Below, in pieces: positions 1-5,164 of a stretch of 8,925 nucleotides of DNA. The position numbers were made by a program, and so were the translations under genes. Position 1 is the first letter of the stretch. Each line of letters begins with the position of its first letter. The stretch covers positions 1-8,925 of the forward strand of contig CALAMD010000018.1 in the NCBI GenBank assembly GCA_937925695.1, given 5' to 3'. The stretch is from an uncultured Bacillaceae bacterium. GTDB lineage: Bacteria; Bacillota; Bacilli; Bacillales; Amphibacillaceae. The notes beneath the pieces are model-generated. The model was not told the origin of the DNA. It saw only the letters and a program-made list of their open reading frames with translations, and searched no databases.

Positions 1-65
1 TTGCCAACAGCTCCACAGGCACAACCACCTTTTGGAAAAGTAACTTTATTCTGGTTGTAAGTCAT
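1..65 (-). CDS. N-terminus of an unidentified small Cys-containing protein, probably spore-associated (partial)
   Basis: Only the first 21 codons are in the window; the gene runs off the left edge. The start is ATG at 65, with a ribosome binding site (GAGGTG at 77-72) six bases before it. The visible peptide is MTYNQNKVTFPKGGCACGAVG, with a Cys-x-Cys pair flanked by glycines. There is no signal peptide or membrane segment in the visible part. I do not recognise the family. Cys-rich, Gly-rich N-termini occur in several small spore coat, exosporium and appendage proteins, but 21 residues cannot decide this. The stronger evidence is the promoter: a sigma-K-like element (122-95) lies just upstream and the gene is divergent from a collagen-like gene with its own sigma-K-like promoter. 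This suggests late mother-cell expression and a role in the spore outer layers. Confidence 0.7.
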   Translation of the reverse strand, partial: MTYNQNKVTFPKGGCACGAVG

Positions 66-94
66 CTTTTTCACCTCAATTCTTTTATCACAAA

Positions 95-122
95 TATCAT
101 ATGCACAGGTTACCCTTCATGT
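95..122 (-). promoter_or_regulatory. sigma-K-type promoter for the leftward partial gene
   Basis: Read on the minus strand, AC at 122-121 is followed by 17 bases and then CATATGATA at 103-95. This matches the sigma-K consensus AC-N16/17-CATAnnnTA. Transcription would start near 88, leaving a leader of about 23 nt that contains the ribosome binding site. The consensus is short, so a chance match is possible, but the position relative to the gene is right. Confidence 0.6.
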
Positions 123-190
123 ATAGATAAATATATTCTTTATACCTCATTTTCTATCGAATGTACGGTTATAGTAGATGTTTTGCCTTT

Positions 191-217
191 ACATACCAAT
201 TAGCCATGCATAGTATA
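191..217 (+). promoter_or_regulatory. sigma-K-type promoter for the collagen-like gene
   Basis: AC at 191-192, a 16-base spacer, and CATAGTATA at 209-217 match every defined position of the sigma-K consensus AC-N16/17-CATAnnnTA. The expected start is near 224-225, giving a leader of about 42 nt before the TTG start at 267. Together with the opposing element at 122-95 it makes a compact divergent sporulation promoter region. Confidence 0.7.
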
Positions 218-266
218 TTGTAAGTTCTCATACTGAGGACAAATCTTTGATAGAGGAGGTTTTCTC

Positions 267-989
267 TTGGCGTTTACCAATTATATTGATAATGGGGGAT
301 TTGAAAGAGGTAATTTAAGTGCTTGGACTGCCATTAACGCAAATGTGGCAAGAGGTCAATCTTTAACAGGTAGATATTCTGCCCGCTTAACTTATGGAGC
401 AAATTATGCATCAATCAGTCAAACTGTACCAATAGATGGAAATCAAAGCTTTCAATTATCATTAGCTCTTTCTCAATTTGGTTTTTATATTAGTCCAATT
501 ATTTTTATCCAAGTAATTTATTTAGACAGCAATAGAAGGGTGCTTGGATATGGATTAAATACTGTGATTCCTGCTGGGAATATACCATCCATTAGGGAAG
601 GTAACTGGATAGAAATAACACGGGTGACCAATATTGCACCAGCCAATGCAGCATATGCAAGAGTGGTTATTAGTAAACCATTAAGTGCGATTGATGCATC
701 GATGGTCTATATTGATAATGTTGCCCTATTAGGAATTACTGTACCTGGTGGAATACCTGGCCCAACCGGCCCAACCGGACCTACGGGACCAACAGGAACT
801 ACAGGAATAGGAGTTACGGGTGCAACCGGTGCTACAGGTGTAACAGGAGCTACAGGAGTGACAGGAGCCACAGGCCCTACTGGACCAACTGGCCCAACCG
901 GCCCAACCGGCCCAACTGGCCCAACCGGCCCAACCGGTCCAACAGGTGCAACAGGAGCTACTGGTCCTACTGGTGTAACAGGATTTTAA
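267..989 (+). CDS. Collagen-like spore surface protein with an N-terminal jelly-roll-like domain
   Basis: This 240-residue protein starts at TTG, six bases after GAGGAGGT (253-260). Residues 1 to about 160 form a globular domain with a carbohydrate-binding-module-like pattern: an early Asn-Gly-Gly-Phe-Glu motif, a Ser-Ala-Arg-Leu stretch and a closing YIDNVALLG. It resembles the NTTRR-F1 domain found before collagen-like repeats in Bacillus; that name is from memory. Residues 162-238 hold 25 Gly-x-y triplets, mostly GPT, GAT and GVT, with one two-residue break (Gly-Ile) after the sixth triplet. The protein ends two residues later, without a C-terminal BclA-type globular domain. There is no signal peptide or membrane segment, as expected for a protein assembled on the forespore by the mother cell. 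The family is known from exosporium and spore surface; GPT threonines are O-glycosylated in B. cereus group BclA. The sigma-K-like promoter supports a spore-surface role. The exact function is unknown. Confidence 0.88.
   Translation: MAFTNYIDNGGFERGNLSAWTAINANVARGQSLTGRYSARLTYGANYASISQTVPIDGNQSFQLSLALSQFGFYISPIIFIQVIYLDSNRRVLGYGLNTVIPAGNIPSIREGNWIEITRVTNIAPANAAYARVVISKPLSAIDASMVYIDNVALLGITVPGGIPGPTGPTGPTGPTGTTGIGVTGATGATGVTGATGVTGATGPTGPTGPTGPTGPTGPTGPTGPTGATGATGPTGVTGF
759..944 (+). repeat. 9-bp tandem coding repeat encoding Gly-Pro-Thr
   Basis: The collagen tract is built on 9-bp units close to GGCCCAACC. Two identical units lie at 759-776. Five nearly identical ones (one C-to-T difference) run in a row at 891-935, with a variant at 936-944. 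Between them the codons diverge into GAT and GVT triplets. Whole-unit gain or loss would keep the frame, so length variation among strains is expected. Confidence 0.85.
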
Positions 990-1024
990 TGACCTAACAC
1001 TAGTGTAACAACATCCTCTTGAAT

Positions 1025-1060
1025 ATGGATACTCGTTTAGAAGTGCGAGTATCCATTTTT
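1025..1060 (+). terminator. Rho-independent terminator of the collagen-like gene
   Basis: A perfect 11-bp stem (1025-1035 with 1046-1056) encloses a 10-nt loop and is followed by a short T run (1056-1060). It lies 36 bases after the stop codon at 989. It separates the collagen-like gene from the glycosyltransferase, so the two are probably transcribed independently. Confidence 0.85.
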
Positions 1061-1098
1061 ATTAGCATGCTTTTATATTTTGGTTATTTTGTTGACTA

Positions 1099-1127
1099 CA
1101 ATAGGCTATCAAACATGCGCATACATT
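1099..1127 (+). promoter_or_regulatory. Probable sigma-E-type promoter for the glycosyltransferase
   Basis: CATACATT at 1120-1127 matches the sigma-E -10 consensus CATACAhT fully. Fourteen bases upstream, 1099-1105 reads CAATAGG, which keeps the ATA core of the -35 consensus (kmATATT) and agrees at four of seven positions. The same -10 would also fit sigma-K (CATAnnnTA), but no AC lies 16-17 bases before it. A start near 1135 gives a leader of about 80 nt. Expression in the mother cell, early in its programme, is therefore likely but not proven. Confidence 0.5.
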
Positions 1128-1200
1128 AGAAAATCATATGTATATAGAAATATGTATGATGATCCCCCCAGTTCTGACAACCTTTACAATTGATTGGGAA

Positions 1201-1208
1201 AAGAGGTG
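1201..1208 (+). promoter_or_regulatory. Ribosome binding site deciding the glycosyltransferase start
   Basis: AAGAGGTG is complementary to the 16S rRNA tail and lies five bases before TTG 1214. It falls inside the longer reading frame that opens at 1190, so it argues for the shorter protein. Confidence 0.75.
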
Positions 1209-1213
1209 TTCGC

Positions 1214-2293
1214 TTGATTACGATTAGTTTATGTATGATTGTAAAAAATGAAGAAGATGTACTTGGGCGTTGTTTAGATTCTGTTCACGATTTAGTAGAT
1301 GAAATCAATATTGTTGATACCGGATCGACTGATCGTACGGTTGAGATTGCCAAGCAATATACCGACCGTGTTTATTTTTATAAATGGAATGGAAAGTTTA
1401 AAGATGCTAGGAATAAATCCTTTGAATATGCGACGAAAGATTATATTTTCTATTTAGATGCAGATGATGTGTTACTAGAGGAAGATCGAAATAAATTTAA
1501 GCAATTAAAACAAACATTGGATCCTTCGGTGGATTCTGTATCAATGTATTATCATGCCGGACATGATGAATTTGGCAATGTTACCCTTACTTTTCGACGT
1601 AATCGTTTATTAAAACGAAGTAGAAATTTTAGATGGGAGGGTGACGTGCATAACTATATTCCTGTGAGCGGAAAAATCATTAATTCTGATATTGCGATTA
1701 CACATAAAAAGAAAAAGCACGCTGTAGGTAGAAATTTAAACATCTATGAAGAGAAACTAAAAAGAGGGGATACTTTCACACCCCGGGATTATTTTTATTA
1801 TGGTAATGAACTACGTGAAAATGGTCATTATCAACAAGCCATTGGTAGTTACACCAAAAATATCGAAATGGAAGAAGGATGGATTGAGGATAAGGTCTAT
1901 GCTTGCATTAATCGGGCAGATTGTTACCGATTAATTGGTGATACGAAGAATGAACTTGCTTCATTGTTTCACTCCCTCGTCTTTGCGAAAACACCACGCC
2001 CAGAGATATGTAGCAGGATTGGTTTTAATTTGCAAAAACAAGGTGATTATCAATCAGCGATTTATTGGTACACATTAGCAACAACATTAGAAATTGATGA
2101 AAATAAATGGAGCTTTACCTACCCAGCCTACGCTACCTGGTATCCTCATTTACAACTTTGTGTTTGTTATTATCATATCGGCGATTTCAAGAAATCCTAT
2201 GAACATAATGAGTTAGCTAGGAAATATCGTCCAACCGATCAACGGATTTTGTTTAACAAAAAATTATTAGAAAGTAAAGTTGGTCTCACTTAA
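1214..2293 (+). CDS. Family 2 glycosyltransferase with C-terminal TPR-like repeats (SunS-like architecture)
   Basis: I place the start at TTG 1214 (359 residues): AAGAGGTG at 1201-1208 lies five bases before it, and MITISLCMIVKNEE is a typical family start. An upstream in-frame TTG at 1190 has no such site. Residues 1 to about 175 form a GT-A fold: first strand and MIVKNEE motif, nucleotide-binding IVDTGSTDRT (33-42), and DADD at 82-85, the DxD-type metal/nucleotide-sugar motif. A WEGDVHNY motif sits at 141-148, where relatives often have His-Glu. From about 190 onward, helical TPR-like repeats follow (YYGNELRENGHYQQAIGSY; a second near 232-256; a third near 268-292). This domain order occurs in SunS, the peptide S-glycosyltransferase of B. 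subtilis, and in other transferases acting on proteins. There are no membrane segments, so it should act in the cytoplasm. The promoter and the neighbouring collagen-like gene suggest glycosylation of a spore-surface protein; this is inference, and the donor sugar is unknown. Confidence 0.88.
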   Translation: MITISLCMIVKNEEDVLGRCLDSVHDLVDEINIVDTGSTDRTVEIAKQYTDRVYFYKWNGKFKDARNKSFEYATKDYIFYLDADDVLLEEDRNKFKQLKQTLDPSVDSVSMYYHAGHDEFGNVTLTFRRNRLLKRSRNFRWEGDVHNYIPVSGKIINSDIAITHKKKKHAVGRNLNIYEEKLKRGDTFTPRDYFYYGNELRENGHYQQAIGSYTKNIEMEEGWIEDKVYACINRADCYRLIGDTKNELASLFHSLVFAKTPRPEICSRIGFNLQKQGDYQSAIYWYTLATTLEIDENKWSFTYPAYATWYPHLQLCVCYYHIGDFKKSYEHNELARKYRPTDQRILFNKKLLESKVGLT

Positions 2294-2365
2294 ATGTTTG
2301 TGATTTTGATGATCGTAGTGTAAGCATGATGTTTGATAAGGATATTTTAATTGAATGATAAAAAC

Positions 2366-2397
2366 AACAGGGTATACATCGTTTTGTATACCCTGTT
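2366..2397. terminator. Bidirectional terminator between the glycosyltransferase and the tRNA
   Basis: A perfect 13-bp stem (2366-2378 with 2385-2397) encloses a six-base loop. On the plus strand it is followed by TTTGTT and would end the glycosyltransferase message 73 bases after its stop. On the minus strand it is followed by G and then TTTTTATC and would end the tRNA-Pro transcript. The T run is better on the minus strand. Confidence 0.8.
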
Positions 2398-2438
2398 TGT
2401 TATGGTAAAGATAAAAAAATTTCTTAAGTAAGCAAAAA

Positions 2439-2512
2439 TCGGGATGACAGGACTTGAACCTGCGACCCCTGGCACCCCATGCCAGTGCTCTACCAAACTG
2501 AGCCACATCCCG
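2439..2512 (-). tRNA. tRNA-Pro, anticodon GGG
   Basis: The minus strand from 2512 to 2439 folds into a full cloverleaf of 74 nt. It has a perfect 7-bp acceptor stem (CGGGATG with CATCCCG), D stem GCTC/GAGC, anticodon stem CTGGC/GCCAG, a 5-base variable loop, and a T arm of GCAGG/CCTGT with one G-T pair and loop TTCAAGT. The anticodon loop is ATGGGGT, giving anticodon GGG (2478-2476), which reads proline codons CCC and CCU. The discriminator base is A. CCA is not encoded: the following bases are TTTTTG, so the 3' end must be added by tRNA nucleotidyltransferase. The gene is alone, not part of a tRNA cluster, and has its own promoter. Confidence 0.97.
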
Positions 2513-2521
2513 ATACTCATT

Positions 2522-2550
2522 ATTATAGGAAAAACTGTGCAGAATCTCAA
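2522..2550 (-). promoter_or_regulatory. sigma-A promoter of the tRNA-Pro gene
   Basis: On the minus strand TTGAGA (2550-2545) and TATAAT (2527-2522) are separated by 17 bases: five of six matches at -35 and six of six at -10. The expected start near 2515 is three bases before the mature tRNA end, as for a simple housekeeping tRNA gene. Confidence 0.85.
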
Positions 2551-2690
2551 TAAATCTGAAAAGCACCTTTAGTTTTGGTCAACCAGTGATGATGCCTGAA
2601 TATTTTACAGATCTCGACATTTTTACTAGGAATTACTACATCAATCTGAGAGATTCGCAGGGAAGAGTTTTTTTCTAATAGCTATTAAAA

Positions 2691-2699
2691 TGCTATACT
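2691..2699 (+). promoter_or_regulatory. Extended -10 promoter element for the alpha/beta hydrolase gene
   Basis: TGCTATACT at 2691-2699 is an extended -10 element (TG-n-TATACT). No good -35 is seen at 16-18 bases; the region upstream is a T-rich run (2669-2675). It sits 41 bases before the ATG at 2740. This is the best candidate in the gap but is not certain. Confidence 0.4.
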
Positions 2700-2739
2700 G
2701 ATATTATATATTTTTGCATGTTTTTTAGGGGGGATTTGA

Positions 2740-3690
2740 ATGAGAAAGAGATTATTAATTATTTTTGGCAGTGTCATTGGCGTTCTACTAGTTGGCTTAA
2801 TCATTGCTGGAAATTATTTTTATAGTCAAGGGGTTAAACGGGGGACAGATATAGAACTACATAGTGAAGATGAAGCAGTAAACACTGATGCAAGTGAGAG
2901 AGACCAACAGCTTTTTGCTGAAGCTGAAGCATGGTTTTCTGAGCAAGAGCCGGAAATATTTGAATTAGAGTCCTACGATGATCTCGTGTTAAAAGCTCAA
3001 TATATTAAGCATGAAGATGACACGAATAAAACAGCTGTATTGGCCCATGGATTTCGTAATTCAGGTGACAATATGGGGAAATACGCGAAAATTTATTATG
3101 ATCTAGGTTTTAATATATTATTACCTGATGCCCGTGGTCATGGTGAAAGTGAAGGGGATTATATTGGGTATGGTTGGCATGATCGTTTAGACTACTTGGA
3201 TTGGCTTACGTGGTTGATCGAGGACAAGGGTGCAGATGAGATTGTGGTACATGGGAATTCAATGGGAGCAGCCCTTGTATTGATGTTAAGTGGTGAGGAT
3301 TTACCTGATGAGGTAAAGGCGATTGTGGCAGACAGTGGGTATAGTACGGTTAAAGCAGAATTGGCCCACCAGTTAAAACACATCTATAATTTACCTTCAT
3401 TTCCGTTGCTTGAAGTAACAAGCATCATTACGAAAATTCGGGCTGGTTATACTTTCGAGGAAGCATCAGCCGTGAAACAAGTGGCAAACAACACGCTTCC
3501 ATTGTTAATCATTCATGGTGACGCTGATGATTTAGTACCAACAGCGATGGCTTATGAGATATATGAGGCCGCAGGTGGTGATAAGGAACTATGGATCGTT
3601 CCTGATGTTGGCCACACAAAAGCATTTGAAATTGTGACGGAGGAATATCAACATCGCGTAAGTGAATTTATAGAACGTGTACTTGAGTAG
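2740..3690 (+). CDS. Membrane-anchored alpha/beta hydrolase
   Basis: This 316-residue protein starts at ATG, six bases after AGGGGGG (2727-2733). Residues 2-4 are RKR and a hydrophobic helix spans about 5-27 without a lipobox, so it is likely a signal anchor with the catalytic domain outside the cytoplasm. The alpha/beta hydrolase domain covers about 80-316: oxyanion-loop HGF at 103-105, DARGHGES at 130-137, nucleophile elbow HGNSMG with Ser174, HGDADDLVP with probable catalytic Asp263, and GH with His292. The triad is complete, so an active enzyme is expected. It resembles uncharacterised Bacillus hydrolases of the YqkD type; this is recognition from memory. The substrate (ester, thioester or peptide) cannot be told from sequence. 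It appears to be a single gene: the tRNA lies on the other strand upstream, and a 262-base gap with a repeat array separates it from sbcD. Confidence 0.9.
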   Translation: MRKRLLIIFGSVIGVLLVGLIIAGNYFYSQGVKRGTDIELHSEDEAVNTDASERDQQLFAEAEAWFSEQEPEIFELESYDDLVLKAQYIKHEDDTNKTAVLAHGFRNSGDNMGKYAKIYYDLGFNILLPDARGHGESEGDYIGYGWHDRLDYLDWLTWLIEDKGADEIVVHGNSMGAALVLMLSGEDLPDEVKAIVADSGYSTVKAELAHQLKHIYNLPSFPLLEVTSIITKIRAGYTFEEASAVKQVANNTLPLLIIHGDADDLVPTAMAYEIYEAAGGDKELWIVPDVGHTKAFEIVTEEYQHRVSEFIERVLE

Positions 3691-3736
3691 TGATTTAGAA
3701 GCAGGTTTGTAGTTTGATAGAAAATTTTAATAGATG

Positions 3737-3850
3737 ATTCGGCGAATATATGGGTTGATTCAGCGATTTTGTGTGTGGATTCAGCGAATATGCTTATAGA
3801 TTCGGCGAATATCCATTTTATTCGGCGAATATGAGATTAATTCGGCGAAT
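3737..3850. repeat. Array of six short palindromes (ATTCGGCGAAT) spaced 20-21 bp
   Basis: Copies begin at 3737, 3758, 3779, 3800, 3820 and 3840. Copies 1, 4, 5 and 6 are exactly ATTCGGCGAAT, an 11-mer in which ATTCG and CGAAT are reverse complements around a central G. Copy 3 is ATTCAGCGAAT and copy 2 is ATTCAGCGATT. The 9-10 base spacers differ from one another, while the unit length (21, 21, 21, 20, 20) stays near two turns of the helix. No convincing gene or promoter is seen inside. The array lies between the hydrolase stop (3690) and sbcD. I recall similar GATTCGGCGAATAT-type arrays between genes in other Bacillaceae, with no known function. Possible roles are a protein-binding array, a structured RNA, or a dispersed non-coding repeat. 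Confidence 0.9.
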
Positions 3851-3901
3851 CGTTAATAAACATAATCCAAGACGCGAATTAAACAGGAATTATCGGGGAA
3901 A

Positions 3902-3916
3902 ACGCGCATACCGCGT
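3902..3916. repeat. Short inverted repeat just upstream of sbcD
   Basis: ACGCG (3902-3906) and CGCGT (3912-3916) are separated by CATAC and lie 36 bases before the chosen sbcD start. This could be an operator half-site pair or a small hairpin in the mRNA leader. No promoter with both boxes could be placed nearby, so its role is open. Confidence 0.35.
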
Positions 3917-3938
3917 GATGTGTCAATAAAACTACGAA

Positions 3939-3944
3939 AGGGAG
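3939..3944 (+). promoter_or_regulatory. Ribosome binding site deciding the sbcD start
   Basis: AGGGAG (in AAAGGGAGTG) lies eight bases before TTG 3953. The longer frame opening at GTG 3920 has no comparable site in front of it and would place this motif inside the coding sequence. Confidence 0.7.
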
Positions 3945-3952
3945 TGGGATGG

Positions 3953-5140
3953 TTGAAATTTTTTCATACGGCTGACTGGCATTTAGGGAAACTCGTTCAA
4001 GGTGTATACATGACTGAGGATCAACACTATGTTTTACAACAGTTTATCGAAGCAATTAAAGCGGAAAAGCCTGATGCAGTGATCATCTCTGGGGATTTGT
4101 ATGACCGGGCAGTACCGCCAACAGATGCTGTGCAATTATTGGATGATGTACTAGAAGAGATTGTGCTAGATTTAGAGACGCCAATTATCGCAATTGCTGG
4201 TAATCATGATAGTCCGAGCAGACTGCATTTTGGTAGAAATATTATGAAAAATAATGGTTTCCACATAGTTGGTCGGTTAACAAAAGAGTTGGAACCTGTT
4301 GTGTTAACAGATGACTATGGTGAGGTGCATTTTCACTTAGTCCCTTATTGTGATCCAAGTACAGTGCGGAATTTATTTAACGATGACGACATTCGCACGC
4401 ATAACGATGCAATGGAAAAAATTGTGTCTCATATTAAAGGGCAAATGGATCCTTCAGCAAGGCATGTATTTGTTGGACATGCTTTTGTTACACCTTATGG
4501 CGAAGCGAGGGATAATACGAGTGAATCTGAGCGTCCCCTGTCAATAGGTGGAGCGGAATATGTTAGTGCAGAACATTTTCGTCATTTTCATTATACAGCC
4601 CTAGGCCATTTGCACCGTGCTCATTATGTATTAAATGAACGGATTCGTTATGCAGGTTCACCATTAAAATATTCAATTTCTGAGGAACACCATCGTAAAG
4701 GATTTTACATAGTTGAACTTGACGGTGAAGGTAAGGTCAGTGTTGACAATTATCCCCTCACGCCCCTTCGAGATATGAGAACAGTCGAAACGAGTTTGGA
4801 AGAGTTATATACTCATCCAAAAAGCGACGATTATGTATTTGTTCGCTTGACAGATCGAACGGCAATTTTATCGCCAATGGAAAAAGTAAAATCGATTTAT
4901 CCAAATGCGATGCATGTTGAGCGTACAAACTATGCATTTCCCACTTTTTCAAGTCGGGATCAAGGAAGCAAAGAGCGAACGGAGATGAATGATTTAGAGC
5001 TGTTCCATGCATTTTACAAAGAAGTAACGGATACAGAAGCCTCACCAGAAACAGAAGCCATTTTCAAAGAGGTACTTGATGACTTACTCATGGAAGAGCG
5101 TGAAACAACGAAGGACGATAAAACCTATATTACAAATTAA
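3953..5140 (+). CDS. sbcD: SbcD, nuclease subunit of the SbcCD (Mre11-Rad50 type) complex
   Basis: SbcD is the Mn-dependent nuclease of the SbcCD complex, which cuts DNA hairpins and processes protein-blocked ends. With the start at TTG 3953 the protein has 395 residues and begins MKFFHTADWHLGK, as expected of the family; GTG 3920 would add 11 residues without a ribosome binding site. The phosphoesterase motifs are all present: Asp8 and His10 (DWH), GDLYD with Asp48, GNHD with Asn84 and His85, His176 (VGHAF), and His219/His221 (GHLH). The C-terminal part (about 270-395) matches the capping region that contacts SbcC. sbcC follows after 24 nt, so the two form an operon. In B. subtilis addA precedes sbcD; here the preceding gene is a hydrolase 262 bases away. 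No clear promoter was found upstream. Confidence 0.97.
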   Translation: MKFFHTADWHLGKLVQGVYMTEDQHYVLQQFIEAIKAEKPDAVIISGDLYDRAVPPTDAVQLLDDVLEEIVLDLETPIIAIAGNHDSPSRLHFGRNIMKNNGFHIVGRLTKELEPVVLTDDYGEVHFHLVPYCDPSTVRNLFNDDDIRTHNDAMEKIVSHIKGQMDPSARHVFVGHAFVTPYGEARDNTSESERPLSIGGAEYVSAEHFRHFHYTALGHLHRAHYVLNERIRYAGSPLKYSISEEHHRKGFYIVELDGEGKVSVDNYPLTPLRDMRTVETSLEELYTHPKSDDYVFVRLTDRTAILSPMEKVKSIYPNAMHVERTNYAFPTFSSRDQGSKERTEMNDLELFHAFYKEVTDTEASPETEAIFKEVLDDLLMEERETTKDDKTYITN

Positions 5141-5164
5141 TGTTTTCGGTGGGAGGATGGTAAC

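Noticed and set aside
1190..1213. Earlier TTG start for the glycosyltransferase
   Set aside because: No ribosome binding site precedes 1190, while AAGAGGTG sits correctly before TTG 1214 and the shorter N-terminus fits the family.
2267..2566. Minus-strand reading frame of 99 codons, with a second shorter one at 2347-2550
   Set aside because: Both run through the tRNA-Pro gene; the translated tRNA gives the familiar spurious peptide FGRALAWGARGRRFKSCHP. No gene is supported.
3737..3850. CRISPR array
   Set aside because: The repeat core is only 11 bp and the spacers 9-10 bp, far too short, and there are no cas genes nearby.
3920..3952. Earlier GTG start for SbcD
   Set aside because: The 11 extra residues are not typical of SbcD, and the ribosome binding site lies inside this segment in front of TTG 3953.
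4758..5045. Minus-strand frame of 95 codons inside sbcD, and similar frames inside sbcC (5331-5519, 5846-6055, 7636-7824) and the hydrolase (3192-3383)
   Set aside because: They lie antisense to well-supported conserved genes, lack ribosome binding sites and have no recognisable features.
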